A stretch of 64,000 bases of DNA from Discostella pseudostelligera (lineage: Eukaryota; Bacillariophyta; Thalassiosirophyceae; Thalassiosirales; Thalassiosiraceae). A model generated the notes under the pieces. That model saw nothing but the letters and a program-made list of their open reading frames with translations, did no database searches and was not told the origin of the DNA. Location of the stretch: assembly GCA_036940085.1 (NCBI GenBank), contig JALLBK010000012.1:1-64000 (forward strand), read 5' to 3'. Positions 1 to 11,959 of this stretch are shown here, piece by piece (position 1 is the first letter of the stretch; the number at the start of each line of letters is the position of its first letter). The position numbers and the translations under genes were made by a program.

Positions 1-46
1 CGATGAGTTCTGGCGCTAGACTAGAGGAGGCGGAACGATGAGATGA

Positions 47-85
<39 letters not shown>

Positions 86-561
86 GTTCTTACCGGTGGA
101 AGCAGTGGAATCAATGTGTCTCAATATGATTGTATGAAATGCGATTTTTTGAGTGTGGGGAGATGCTGCAGGCTGCTAGATTCTACTCGATAGCATTGAA
201 CATCCTCTCGCCACATTGGTGCTGGTGCATTGGATGGCAAGATACTCCCAACAAGTGCAGCGTAGGTGTTTGCGTGTGTCAACCGATATACAGGGACAGC
301 TCGTGAACGAAGTTTCAGCAGACGGGAGATATTATGGTGTTATGGTGTTGGACTCTTGGGCACATCCGCAGTTACTACCGCCTGACGCAACATGAACTCT
401 TACCCTTCACAAAACACCCTAAAAGCAGCTGATGATTATGCTGACAAGGAAGAAGAAATGGGTGACAAACACATGATGATATGGGGCGTTAAGTTATTCC
501 AGACGATTTGAATTATTTTCATCACCATTCAGACAAGCAGAGATTACTTTGGCGGCATCAT
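1..561. other. Intergenic left edge with (AG)n tract
   Basis: No convincing gene. A (GA/AG)n dinucleotide run lies at about 50-82. The rest has no long open frame or recognisable motif. It follows the 3' end of the minus-strand TAZ gene, so it may hold its 3' UTR. Confidence 0.5.
50..82. repeat. (AG)n microsatellite
   Basis: Uninterrupted AG dinucleotides, about 16 units, preceded by a few GATGA pentamers. Confidence 0.9.
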
Positions 562-2157
562 TCAGTTTACGACGACGACATCACCAACTTCATCCGTGTC
601 AATGCTACTGCTTGATCTCCTCATTTTTGCATCATCTTTATCCTTCCGTCGTTGATAACTATGTCTTCGTTTTTGATCCAACAGTCTTACGGGACCACAT
701 ACCTCACATCCTTCATCCCTACAACGTATATGATGACCCAATACTTCTCGTGTCGTCAAACAACCTCGGTACGTGCAGTCTTTGAGCTTGCAAGATAAAA
801 TATGCGCGCAAAGTGCCTTACCCTCGGCACAGTGGGATGTCACCGGACAAACTGCAACAGTATTGCTGTGGTCTTTCGTCGTGGCATTAACGTTGCACGG
901 AGCACATAAGTCGAGAGGAAATGCAAGCGGTGGACAAGGAATTGCAAGATGCGGAGAAGGAGGAGGTGGCGGTGGAGAAATGGGAACAGTGCAGGTGGAG
1001 CAGTGTCGAATGAGGAGGAGTCTTTGGATTTTACGTGAAATGATGTGTTGCTCCCTTTCGCTTCGCACTTGCGTTTGTTTCGGTTGTTGTACAAGATGAT
1101 GTGTCTCGTCTTGATGGCCGACATTAACTGCTTTTTCTCCTTCATTCATCTCAACATTGTATTCGTGCTCGTTATCCTCTTCGTTTTTTAGAATTGTGTG
1201 CTTGCCATCAGTACCCAAACTCGCACGGTCGATTAGGTGCGATTTAAGGTACTCTTCGGTATCGGTGAAGGTGTAGGTCCCTAGCATCTTACTCTTCTTC
1301 GCGGGAGGTTCCATAATGCTATCATCCTCGCTTTGTTGCTGGAATCCAATGACGGGATCCTTTGATTCTTTTTCTTTGGTTACTGAATCCAAAAAATGAA
1401 GTGGTCGTTGCATTTGCCAAGGTGCCTCAACTGCTCGGTCGGTAGTATCAGTACGAGAATGAGCAGCGTAGACACCTTCCGCATGCCCCCTAAGTGCAAC
1501 ATCGCCGGTAGATATATTTCGAAAGAGCGAGGCCCAATCCTCCTCAAGCAATGTATTAGCATTAGCTGGTGCCTTCATTGCATCACTTCCAAAAGCGGAG
1601 CTCAACTGTTGATTCTGTAGCATGGTGGCAAATTGCATTTGCGTCGTATCCACATTGGGAGGTTCATACAGTGTTTGCATTGGAGGGAAGGTACCTGGAT
1701 GATACATGGGTGTAATGCCTTTTAATGTAGTGCCACTCCTTCGACTGGATTGGTACATCGCTCTTAATGCATCGACTGATGGAGGAGTCGAGACTTTCCA
1801 GCTGCCTATACCCATCACAGTGTTTGCAAATATTGGTGTCTGTGGTGGCGTTGTCATCAGTGGTAGAGGAGGGAGGAGAGACCTCATTTGGCTACGAATG
1901 TCACTCCTTGCATTTGCAAATGAAGTCGGCGTTGGGGTTGCAATTGGTACCGGTTCTCCTATCGGGTTTTGATATCCACCGCTGCGATCATTTCCATCCT
2001 CTTTCGCTTTGCCCACATGCAATGAACTGTCTTGTTGATCGCTGCCCATGGTGTTGCCGGTTGTCAAACTGATGCCCCTGCTTTCATCACCTTCGCGGCG
2101 ATCATGGTGGGGTAGGGTAATATTCTCCATTGTTACATTTTTGTCCATGCAAAACAT
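562..2157 (-). CDS. TAZ-type zinc finger protein
   Basis: Single open frame of about 531 residues if translation starts at the ATG at 2157; in-frame ATGs at 2148 and 2130 are alternatives, and the open frame above 2157 begins only with non-ATG codons. The first 370 residues are low complexity (Ser, Pro, Met, Asp). The C-terminal 160 residues carry His/Cys clusters spaced like a TAZ zinc finger, the helical three-zinc domain of CBP/p300 that binds transcription factors: HCSTC, then CPVTSHC, then H-ILSC-KLKDC, then HHIRCRDEGCEVC. A proline-rich loop (IPCPP region) is inserted between the first two clusters, which is longer than usual. No acetyltransferase domain is visible. It is probably a nuclear adaptor. 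The zinc-finger call is from spacing; the role is inferred. A second TAZ protein lies 2.6 kb away on the other strand. Confidence 0.7.
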   Translation of the reverse strand: MFCMDKNVTMENITLPHHDRREGDESRGISLTTGNTMGSDQQDSSLHVGKAKEDGNDRSGGYQNPIGEPVPIATPTPTSFANARSDIRSQMRSLLPPLPLMTTPPQTPIFANTVMGIGSWKVSTPPSVDALRAMYQSSRRSGTTLKGITPMYHPGTFPPMQTLYEPPNVDTTQMQFATMLQNQQLSSAFGSDAMKAPANANTLLEEDWASLFRNISTGDVALRGHAEGVYAAHSRTDTTDRAVEAPWQMQRPLHFLDSVTKEKESKDPVIGFQQQSEDDSIMEPPAKKSKMLGTYTFTDTEEYLKSHLIDRASLGTDGKHTILKNEEDNEHEYNVEMNEGEKAVNVGHQDETHHLVQQPKQTQVRSEREQHIISRKIQRLLLIRHCSTCTVPISPPPPPPSPHLAIPCPPLAFPLDLCAPCNVNATTKDHSNTVAVCPVTSHCAEGKALCAHILSCKLKDCTYRGCLTTREVLGHHIRCRDEGCEVCGPVRLLDQKRRHSYQRRKDKDDAKMRRSSSSIDTDEVGDVVVVN

Positions 2158-2882
2158 GTTGATAATTCGTTGACAAATATAATGGGTCGAACTGTTGATG
2201 TCGAACGTTGATGTCCTAGAGAGAGAGCTTCTCGATTGCAGCGGCACTAGCACTCTGAGATACTATCTCTTGAGAAGCGAGATGTTGTGATGACACGATT
2301 GATCTTCAGATATCGTATCTACGAGTAGACCACAAACATCCGCGGTCTCTTTCGCATGGGGGGTCATTGAGGTCTGAATCTTCCCTACAAAATCACAAAA
2401 GTCGGCATCTACTCCTAAACTCCCTCAATCAGTTGTTGTTCATCGGCGAACGCTAATTGTATCGTCACACGATAACTTTGCTTGCTCATAACCGATATAG
2501 AACGACGATTATCTTATCCTTTTGCATCGTACGAATGGAATGGGTGTGGGTTCAGAAAGATGCCTATCCATCCACTCAATCCTTCACTTCTTCTAGGTTA
2601 CCATCAGCGACATCAATCAACCCAACGAGTGAGACTATGCCCTGTGAAAGAACAAAATCATTAGAGGTAGCTATTGAACGCAGATCAACAGAAAATCAAT
2701 GAAATGCATCGTGTTGTGGGCTTCAAAGTCCTTGAAATTATTGCAACATGATAATGCATGTCTAGACAACATACCGTTCGGCGTTCGGTCGGCGCATCCT
2801 CGATGCAATGGATTCAACAAATACATCTAACTTTTCACACATTGAATCTGTTGGTACACAGCTGCTTTACGATCTGAACTCT
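2158..2882. other. Intergenic, between TAZ and TLC genes
   Basis: Short open frames only (for example 2457-2702), none with domain signatures. It should hold the promoter of the minus-strand TAZ gene and the 3' UTR of the minus-strand TLC gene. A possible 5' UTR exon of the TAZ gene ends in the CT-rich sequence near 2220-2230. Confidence 0.45.
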
Positions 2883-4144
2883 TCACATCTCGAGCACTTT
2901 GTTTACAATTTCTTTCAGCCAGAATACTTGCAGCGCACCCAACAATCCTGACGTCGTCAGCAAGTACCAAAGGAACCACCCTGAGCCTGGATTATGTTTC
3001 ATACACAATCTGTTTTTGATTATGAATGATCCGTCCAGTATAAATCTGTACGACATAATTGCCCATCCAACGATTCGGAATGCGAAAAATGTAATCACGA
3101 ACATTGCCTGAGAGAATGTTACGATGGTAGGAAGTATCGACGACAGTGGTGAATCTGGCGACACGAGAGATGACGGAGGGTAGAATTCAAAGATCTGTGC
3201 TAAGCAGAGGAAGATACTGCTGAATTCACTGACTCCTCCAAAGTACACTGATTTGGTAGTATTTAATGCAAAGGATGAATGAGTAAAAATGAAGCGAATT
3301 TACAGCATTTGACAACATTATTTTGCACTTACCAGCATAGTACGGGGCCACCTATTACATACACGCGCCAATTCATCATAATGAGATTCCATAACATTAT
3401 AACATCGAGTACTCCTAAAGCAGAGTAGTAGCAATCATATTTACTTTCACTCACCTCATACGCCAAACTAAAGAATCCACAAACAAACGCCAACAAATGA
3501 TGCATCATCATAACTACAGAACAATGCTCCTCGAAGAATAATGATGCCATGAAATCCCAACCTTGAAATATCACAATTACTGCATTGATCGAATCAGCCG
3601 CGGATAATTTTCCAAAGTATCGTCCATGAGGCGTTGGTGGCAATAATTCGGAGGAAGTTGATGCACCACTCTTTTCATTCCACCTCACAACCCGACGTTT
3701 CGAGAAGAAGAACGTGTACGTCCCGAGCAATCCCAGGTAGGTTAGATTGAGAAACGATACTGCCTGGAAGGCAAAGAGGTCGCGTCGGGTGCAGGAATTG
3801 GTGGTATTGTTATTTGATGAATCTTCTGGACAAAATTGTGGATATGGCGCGAACGTCGTCCTCTCCGAGAATGGTGCATAGACAATGGCAAAGTATGCAA
3901 GTGTGTTGAATAAATATCCGAAGAGGATGAAGGGTGTCATTCGTCGTAGCGCCGTCGTTGACGACGACTTGTTGGTATGGAAGATGCCGTCGTCATGATT
4001 CTCGTTCTTGTGGCCATTGTTGGTCGACGTTGTGGTGGCGGTACTGCTACCACTACCGCTCCGACGGGACAGTCCATCAAACTTGGAGGGGTTGATGCAC
4101 ATTACGACGACGATGCTGAAGGAATCGTTTTCGATGTTACTCAA
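2883..4144 (-). CDS. TLC (TRAM-LAG1-CLN8) domain membrane protein, three exons
   Basis: Reconstructed as exons 4144-3455, 3351-3333 and 3247-2883 (357 residues). Intron 1 (3454-3352) starts GTGAGT and ends AATAG; intron 2 (3332-3248) starts GTAAGT and ends ATCAG. Phases 0 and 1 agree only if the 19-nt middle exon is used; it encodes VAPYYA plus one base. The join gives HHLLAFVCGFF, then VAPYYAVYFGG, then VSEFSS, which has the TLC spacing between the paired His and the E-S/T motif. Five to seven hydrophobic segments are present, with a Ser/Asn-rich N-terminus. TLC proteins act in ER or other membranes as ceramide synthases, lipid sensors or regulators. This one lacks a visible Hox domain, so it is closer to the TMEM/TLCD group than to ceramide synthase. 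The substrate is unknown. Confidence 0.72.
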
Positions 4145-4761
4145 GATAGAGAGAGTGTTGCATGCCTATCTTGGTCAATGATCAATACCACTATTCATGA
4201 TCATCATCGCGATCATCAGCGAACACATTCATTGCAGCATCCACCTCCACATCAACATCATCAACATCTCCGCCGGCCGCCGGCGGGCTGGGGCGGGTGG
4301 CTCGAAGTTCAAGTTGTTCTCGTTGTGGCGGGAGAGCGGAGACGAGAATGGTGATGTCACCCCGATTTAGGGCTCTTTGAAATAGTAAAAAGTATTTTAA
4401 AGATATTAACAATAATTTTTCTTTTGGCAACCATTCTGTCATTGGTGTGTACTGAATTTCGTAAGCTTTATTTTCCTCGTAAGTACAATCATACTGAACG
4501 GAAAATTCAAATTCAATAATAGTGACGCACGTGTCGCTGTTTCTCGCTCAAATGACCGATACACGTGTAACAGCAGCCAAACTCACTCAAACCTCTCTAC
4601 TCTCGCTTATCGCTGTCACCCCCCGACCATGGCAACCGCCGCCTACTACAACACAACATACCGTCCCCTTCCAGCGGCAGCGGCTAGCATAGCATTGCAT
4701 AGGCATAGCATTTAACTCATGCAATTAATACCATCATTGATAAGGGACCTCCAAAAATATC
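4145..4761. promoter_or_regulatory. Divergent promoter region, TLC and large TAZ genes
   Basis: Two genes point away from each other over 617 bases. A GC-rich inverted stretch (ggccggcggcggg region near 4272-4290) and an ACACGTGT/CACGTG E-box-like element at about 4530-4566 are visible. No gene seen. Core promoter elements cannot be assigned. Confidence 0.4.
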
Positions 4762-7700
4762 ATGATGAATGATGACAGTGCGCATCGGAGCGGCACTCGA
4801 AAACGAGGCATCGACGATGCCGATGACCATGAGACGGGGGACGGGGAACACGACGACGTCAAGGAGTGCAGCCCGATGATGATAACAACAACGACGACTG
4901 CCATGGCCGAGGAGGGGGGATCTGTCGGTGCGACGGCGGCAGTGGAATTGCAGAATGGCAGTGGTGGCGAACTGCCGCAATCGGTGTCACAGACGGATGC
5001 TATTCCGACGCCAATTCTACCGTCTTTTTCAGCTGCTGCAGCATCATCTGTTGCACCAGTCTCTACGAATGATTCGGCTGCTACCCCTGCTACAACTACT
5101 GCTAATGATTCTACTTCTGCTGTTTCATCTAACACGGCCGAGCCACTGCACTTGGCACCACCCCCAAACGTCGCAACTGCCGACCCCGTAGCAATTGCCA
5201 ATGCGCAATCCCCACCACAGTCTGTGGCAGCTGCAGTAGCACCGCCAACAACAACAGCAGCAGCAACAGCTTTGCAATCGCAAACCTCCTCATCCTCCTC
5301 TACTCTAGAACAACAACCACCACAACAATCACAATCACTCAAATCCTTCCACCATCTAGACAAGAAGTATTCACCCGAATTAAATTACATGCTAGTGGAA
5401 TTTCGCAAGCTAGAATTGCAATTGCTGGGGGCACCATCCCAACCATCATCCACGGACATTAATCAACAACAACAACAACTAAAAAATGAGGCGGCAGGAT
5501 CCAAAGAACGAAGGGAGAAATTGCATGGATTTATCTTGCATCTCGAGGATACAATGAGACAGATTGCCGAGGGGTGTGCTATGGAAGTTCATCAACCACA
5601 ACAACCACAATCGATAGATGGTGCTAGCAATAACTGCAATAATGTATCGAAAGAAGAAGAGGAACAAGCCGCTGAAGCCGCCGTTCAACGACTTGAGGAA
5701 CACATTTTGGCAAACTTGCTACCCGTCAAGGTTCGATTAACACGACAGCTGGCCGCTCAAAGGGGGGCAAGTCGTAATCCAGCCACGGCACCATTACGTC
5801 CTGGTGGAGGAGGGGTAGGAGGAAATGTGGATGGTGGCGCCACGGCAATCTCTTCAGGGGAGGGTGTTGCAGGAGGGGTTGGCGCAGGCACTTCCATTAC
5901 GACAATGCCAACAACAGCAAAGGAGGGTACCTTTGCGGCGGCTGCTGAAGCCAAGCGAAAGGCACATGAACGAATGTTATTGCTCCAAGCGGAACGACGA
6001 CGGCTGTTGGAGAAGAGTAGTGGTAGCGAGAATAATCCGATTCTTGCTTCTGCTGCTGGTGGTACTGGTTTGGGCCCATCTTCCTTTTCGTCATCCTCGT
6101 CTTCCTCGGCTGGTGGGGATTCGTCAGCGGCAGCATCGACAACAACTGCAGCTAGCAAACGAGGAGTAGCCCCCTCCTACTATGGTATGCCCATTGGACA
6201 AGCGGGTGGATCCTTCTTAACATCCCGATTGCACGGACGGGTATTGGGAGGCGGAGGAGCAGGCACAGGAGGAGGCGCAGTTGCACCGCCCTCATCATCC
6301 TCGTCAAAGCGCACTTCTGCTGTCGCATCCAAGAAGGCAAGGGCAGCAGCAGCATTGGCCGATCCCTCCTCGGCCACCATGGCAGTAGCAGCATCCGCGG
6401 GAGGAGGAGATGCATCCACTCCAACTGCTGCCAAACGACGCATGGTACTCTACGCGGGCATGGCTCCCGGCTCGACACAGATATCCTCCTCCATAAATGC
6501 TGTATCGGGGGTGCATCCGGGGTTGATTGACGAGCATACTGCACAGACGGTGACCTTGGCGGACAAGGAACGGATACGATTGGAACGATTGGAGAAGTGT
6601 GCGGCACGTGTGGCGTTGGGCGTGAATGACGAAGCCGCTATTCATGGCGATGCTGCTAATGACGTGGGTACGCTTCCCCCCGGCGAAGCAATACAGCAGA
6701 GTACTCTTCCGCAGTCGACTAAGATGGACTTTGAGCCCCAGCATCTGGCAGCAGATGATGAGTTGATGTCGAGACATTTGGCAATTCTTTCAAAGCCAAA
6801 ACAGTCCAAGCCACACATTCCATTAAATTTCAATGATCCCTCCCTTGACCCATCGCGACAATTTGCATTGCGATTGCAAGAGGCGCGTTGGAGACAACGT
6901 AAACGACGACGTGATCGACGAAGGAAGCGTTCGGGGATTCTAACGGGCATATCGACAAATGGAAATGGATTTAATATATTGCCTGGCGGTAATTTCTCGC
7001 AGCAGCTGCGTCGAGCTCCGGCGGGGCCACTCCCTCCGCAACACTTTTTGGCAAATAACGGAGTGCGCAAGCCTGGTGACAGTCCCATTATTAATGTAGC
7101 AGGAGGAATATCCTCTATGGGCCCTGCCGTTCCAGGAGTGGGAGTCGTTAGTAGTGACATTGCGATGAAGGGTGGTAGTTCCAATTCTCGACCAATTGAA
7201 TACATATGTGCCATCTGCAATGAGCATTACCCATTCAGCTGTGATATGAACCCATGGTGGGCATTGAGCAATCACGATTGCCCCAAGTGTGGCAAGACGC
7301 AAATACCAAGATTGGATATCGCTGCGCCAGCGAATGCTATCGAGTACCATCCTGCTTTGTTGGCTCATCTTGATGAGGGGAATACAAAAATTGAGACCAT
7401 TGCGGAGACATCCTCGTACCCTCCACTCGAAAATGTCATTTTGGCTACTACACCTGTTGCGTCTACTTCGACGTCAATGCCATTGGGAATTCACGGCCCG
7501 CCCTACCAACCAAATGCTATCGCTGCTAATACTCAGATTGGAATGCCGTACATTACTCGTGGACCAATTAATCCAGCATTGGCAGCGGGCATTGCACGTG
7601 ATACATCGGGATTCTCAGATTCAGACGTGAGTCATACCGACGAAAGTGACGGGGAGGGAGGCAGTGGTAGCGTGAATGGTGGATTCAATTACGATGAGAG

Positions 7701-8894
7701 TAGCGATGACGAGGATGAACCACCGTTCTCCGCGGGAGGAGACAGTATTATGGATGACGATGATGACGATGACGATTCCGCTGCACGCGAGGAATCTGTA
7801 GAACGGGAGGACTTTGGTTATGAATACAAAGGGGAGAAGTTGAGTGATGACCAAGCACGACGATTGCTAGTTCTGATTGAGCATGCTTCTACTTGTCCTG
7901 GAAGGTAAGTGAACGTTTCTGAAACAGTCATGTTCGTGCCTAGGATTCGTCTGATTTGAGTTCTTATTATGACACGTATGACTTACCCCCACTTCCACCA
8001 CATCAATTCCACAGACATCAATCAGCAAAGCATCGCAATGTATGCCACAGCACAAAGTATCTTATGCTACATGTTCGGGACTGTTCGGGCCTACTTCAAA
8101 ACGGAGACATTTGTCCATTCCCCTGGTGTCGAAAGGTGAAGCACCTGCTCTACCATTTAGTTAGTTGTGAAAATGATATCGATGGGAATCTATGCTCAAT
8201 ATGCTCACCTCCGGATAGCAAACTATCTCCAAACCTTATCTCATTGGTCGGACTCAACACTCATAGACGGATTAAATTCAGGGAACGTGTGAAGGCAGTT
8301 TTGGCAAAGCGACAACTATTGGCAGCCGCGGCAGCGGTTGCGCGTGCGTCGTCGTTGGATAAGGCTGCCCTAGTGGAAAGTGGCAACCGTTTGATGAATC
8401 CGCATCATCGTGCAACTGGCACCACTTATGCGCCCTCCCGAGTTTCAACGCCTCGTGCGGCAACATTTGCTCCAGTAAACCAATTGCCTCAACGACATGC
8501 TCACTTCCAAAATCAGACAATGCCTCATCAACAACAAGTTGGACCATCACTCAACCATAGTATTTCCGCGTCTCGAAATCCTGCATCTGCAGCAGTTGCC
8601 GCTGTTCAATCCACCACAACTCCATCCGCCACTGCGTCCATCGCTGCTGCCACCACCTTGGCTTCTCCTCCTGATCATCTAATATCACCTGCCCTGTCAG
8701 CGACCCTGACAGGCTTGTCATCATCTCTCAGCGTAAGCGCACTCCCATCTCTGGAAGAGGCTGCATTAGAACTCGGTGACATTTCATTGTCGACATCAGA
8801 TCTTATAGGACTATCGTCACCATCGGGTAATGAGCTTGCTGAACCACTGACAGCGACTCTGGCGACGGCTACTACCGAACATGCAACCTCATAG
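4762..8894 (+). CDS. Large Ser/Ala/Gln-rich protein with zinc ribbon and C-terminal TAZ domain
   Basis: Two exons, 4762-7904 and 8015-8894 (1340 residues). The donor GTAAGT at 7905 and acceptor CACAG at 8014 join in phase 2 and rebuild one TAZ zinc finger: ARRLLVLIEHASTCPGR from exon 1, then H-x-C, CSGLLQNGDICPFPWC, H-LVSC and CSIC from exon 2. Before it, at about residue 815, lies a Cys4 element (CAIC then CPKCG, with NPWWALSNHDC between) that looks like a small zinc ribbon. The first 800 residues are low complexity with predicted helical segments (a Leu/Glu stretch at about 210-320). A basic RQRKRRRDRRRKR run near 715 suggests a nuclear signal. There is an acidic DDDDDDDD run just before the TAZ. 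The product is likely a nuclear transcription co-regulator. No acetyltransferase or bromodomain was seen, so it is not a CBP/p300 orthologue. Confidence 0.75.
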
Positions 8895-10550
8895 ATGAAA
8901 AATTCAATGAGTTTCCATTTGGCAGTTTGAGCCATATTGAGGCTGAGCAACGGCTGAACTTAATTGATATCTCCAAGCAGGGCACTATCTGACCACTGAC
9001 ATCCGAAGACTGCCGGTGCTCATCATGAATGTTCTTTATGAGAGTTATTAATCACATGCTTCCGCTTCCTTTCGTTCAATAATGATATATAACAATGCAT
9101 TTCTCATATCTATTCCTGCCTAAAAGCAATGTTCTATATGTTGCATCATTCATTGTTTTATGAAGCTGATGAAACAGGCATGGGAGACGGAAGACGCATA
9201 GCGTACAGAGCGGCGATGTGCTATTACCTCGTGCTCCCAAGAGATACACGCGAAGACGGTAACATCAATTAGCGGGACAGGTTAAATCGAAGGGTGATCT
9301 GTTTACGGTCGAGTCCGGAATCTCCCCTGTCATTTCCTGAATCCTTTGTTGATTGTCGTATCACGCACAACGAATCAACAAAGCGGGGGGGGGGGTGACA
9401 TAAACCAATTTGAAGGTAGGGGGAAGTAATTATCACTACCATCGTCGTCGTCGTTAATCCCATAGAACAATTTATCCTTGCTGTTTGTTTCAATATTTTC
9501 CAATTGCTCCGGTAGTTGGGCCTCGACGACGAGCTGCTGGACGCACTCCTCACGATGTATCTTCCTCGGGTAATTCTGATGGACCGCCACCACCTCCTCT
9601 GCAATCGGTTCCCAATCATAGTCCATCGCCTCAACACTCAACATCCGTTTCGTCAGATGAGCTTGCTAAAACATTTCTTCTCTGATTAAATGTTCGTGTT
9701 ATGCTTGTGATTTATGAGCTCCGATACATCATTGTGCGCTTCGTTACGCTCATCATCGAGACATTAAATAGTGTTTGATAATTGTTGATGCTTTTCTCGA
9801 TGTAATCAGAAATGACGAACCGAAGTATGAGACGAACGTAGTTGTTGCCGGCTTTCCAATCGGTGATGTGAATGTAAATGCACTTGATCTTGACGACTGA
9901 TTGTGGCTTGTCGATAATCTGAGAGCATGGCGGATTCATTTTGTGGATGACCCCAGAACCAGAAGAGTCCACCTACAGCCAGAAGAGAGATCATAAGATG
10001 ATGATCGACCATTACCGGTCACCATGAACCCATGACCATGAACATCATCATCCCCACTGCCACTGCTTGACGATGACTACACTACCACCTACGGCCTACG
10101 GCAGCGGGGGCTGCGCGAGCGACGAGCGTTCTCGGCTGTGAAGTGGAAGGAAGTTAGAATTTGAATGCGAGAAATAGTAGCGGAGAAAGAGACAAATACC
10201 AAACGAGAAAGTTCGCATTGAAAGTAACAAGAACCTCAAAGGAATCAATAAAATTGAATTATCCTTCTCATATTGTCTCTAATTTAGTTTGTCTGAATAC
10301 ATTGGAACGAGAAGCGATAGAATCGCCAGTAAATGTACTGGCGGCACAACTCCCCACGCCCCACGACGCCTCTCTCTCTTTAGACAGCGGTAAGTAGAGT
10401 GTAGAGAGATATCTACCAAATCTTTCAGTTTCAGCTCTAGCTCTAGCTCTCTATCTAGCACAGCTCTCATCATCAATCTAATCTTCACGCTCGAACTCTC
10501 ACCATAAACGTCATCATCAACAACAAAACACATAATTGAATGTATCAATA
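8895..10550. other. Long intergenic stretch with unassigned open frames
   Basis: 1.65 kb between two plus-strand genes. Overlapping open frames occur at 9375-9644 (-) and 9485-9685 (+), next to a homopolymer of ten G at about 9386, and at 9712-9972 (-, 86 residues). None shows a known domain. A minus-strand gene split by introns is possible but cannot be assembled. The last 400 bases hold CT-rich stretches and repeated agctct units (10430-10455) upstream of the sulfotransferase-like gene. Confidence 0.4.
9375..9972 (-). CDS. Possible unrecognised small gene, unresolved exons
   Basis: Two minus-strand open frames lie in tandem: 9972-9712 (86 residues, non-repetitive, with HITDWKAGNNYVRLILRF) and 9644-9375 (starting MLSVEAMDYDWEPIAEEV and ending SNWFMSPPPPLC). 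Both have varied composition, unlike the low-complexity frames around them, so one gene with an intron is conceivable. The second frame runs into a run of ten C (minus strand) and a different frame continues beyond it, so an indel in the homopolymer could also have cut the frame. A plus-strand frame of 66 residues overlaps and may instead be the coding one. No family recognised. Confidence 0.2.
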
Positions 10551-11959
10551 ATGGCGCGAGAAAGGATCTCTTCGTCTGATCGATTCTGGCGATACATGAA
10601 GCTCAACCACATCGCGTTTGCCGCTACATTGTTCTACGTCGGCTACGTTTTTGGATGTATGAACAATGATGAACGAATCTCACTGCTGATTCGAGGCGGT
10701 CAAAGAGACGACGCCAATCTAAGTGATGATGAAAGGAAGGCTGAGTCGGTGCAAGTGGAGAGCCTTGTAAATGCACCGGCAAGGTTCGAGAAGCCACCAG
10801 TGGAGCAAATAGAAATAAAGAAAGATGTAGACTCCCCTGCGATAGAAATCATGCCAAACAAATTAGCCTACGCAAATGGACCAGTCGTATACAATGATAA
10901 TCGGCGAACCACTTCTATAAATTTACTTGGCGAGAGACATTCCGGCACAAATTGGATTACTGATCACCTTCAAGAATGCGTAAGTTTCGTGCATTCGGGA
11001 ATATTGAATCATATTTCTTGGCTTGAATGAACAAGTAGTAATCTGTGCTCTAATCTCGCGTGCCTCTCCTTTCTTTTAGTTTGGTGATCAAATTCCGGTA
11101 CGTGCTATGAAAGCGTCCCTGAGCGCTATGAAATCATACTCACTTGACTCGGCATCGAACTAATCCACTGCTTCCATTTTCGATCTCCCAATCTCAGATT
11201 CAATCCAATTTCACACGATTTAAGCATTGGTTCCAATTTGATGATATTCATATAAGAAACGATTCGGCCGTAGTTATTGCCATGTTCAGGGATCCGTATG
11301 ATTGGGTGGAGGCAATGAGAGAACGTCCGCATCACGCACACCAACATATTGGCATGCAATGGAAAGACTTTGTTACAACTCCTTGGGTCGGCCCTCGTCG
11401 TGCAGCTGATATTATTAAGATGGAACAGGCCAAGGCAGAGGGAGTGCATATGGAAAAGGCGGGATGTCTTGCAGGGTACACGTTCGATGAGGTCATACCC
11501 TGCAGCACAGAAGATTCCATCGAGTTGGATGGGTACTCCTCTTACATGTATGAACTACGACATGACAAATCACACCGTGCGTATGATAGTATCATCGACC
11601 TACGCTCGGAAAAGATTCGGAACTTTATGCAGGTTCCGCAGTTGCATGGAGTGAAAGCATTTTTCCCCGAACGATATGAAGCTTTGTACATGCGAGGGAC
11701 AGCCTACTTCATCAAACAGTTGGAAGAAGTTACGGGGTTAAAAGCGAATTGCACACCTTTTGTCGGAAAGGGAGTGGTTGCCCACAAAAGAGTCGATCCA
11801 GCGTATATGGAATGGATGAACAATTATCATGATTGGGAGGCAGAGGCATTGATTGGCTACGTTCCGAGGACTCCCATCGATCAAGAGGATGTTCCGCTGA
11901 CTCCTGAGCAGCTAGATTTGACGCTCTCGTCGAGGCAATCGAATGCGCAATTCAAATAG
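10551..11959 (+). CDS. Sulfotransferase-like type II membrane protein, three exons
   Basis: Exons 10551-10979, 11080-11097 and 11198-11959 (402 residues). Exon 2 is only 18 nt and encodes FGDQIP between TTTTAG and GTACGT; all introns are phase 0. The start is the ATG at 10551. Residues about 17-37 form a hydrophobic signal anchor, so a Golgi type II topology is likely. The motif ERHSGTNW near residue 132 resembles the 5'-phosphosulfate loop (RSGT), and VVIAMFRDPYDWVEAM in exon 3 resembles the 3'-phosphate segment with its RDP, so a PAPS-dependent sulfotransferase fold is the best guess. The acceptor, perhaps a carbohydrate or protein tyrosine, cannot be told. The tandem acidic/Lys stem (residues 50-110) fits a Golgi stem region. 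Confidence 0.68.

Noticed and set aside
3329..3454. TLC frame reading straight through to 3329
   Set aside because: It contains a perfect GTGAGT donor and places an unrelated stretch between the TLC motifs; the spliced version restores family spacing.
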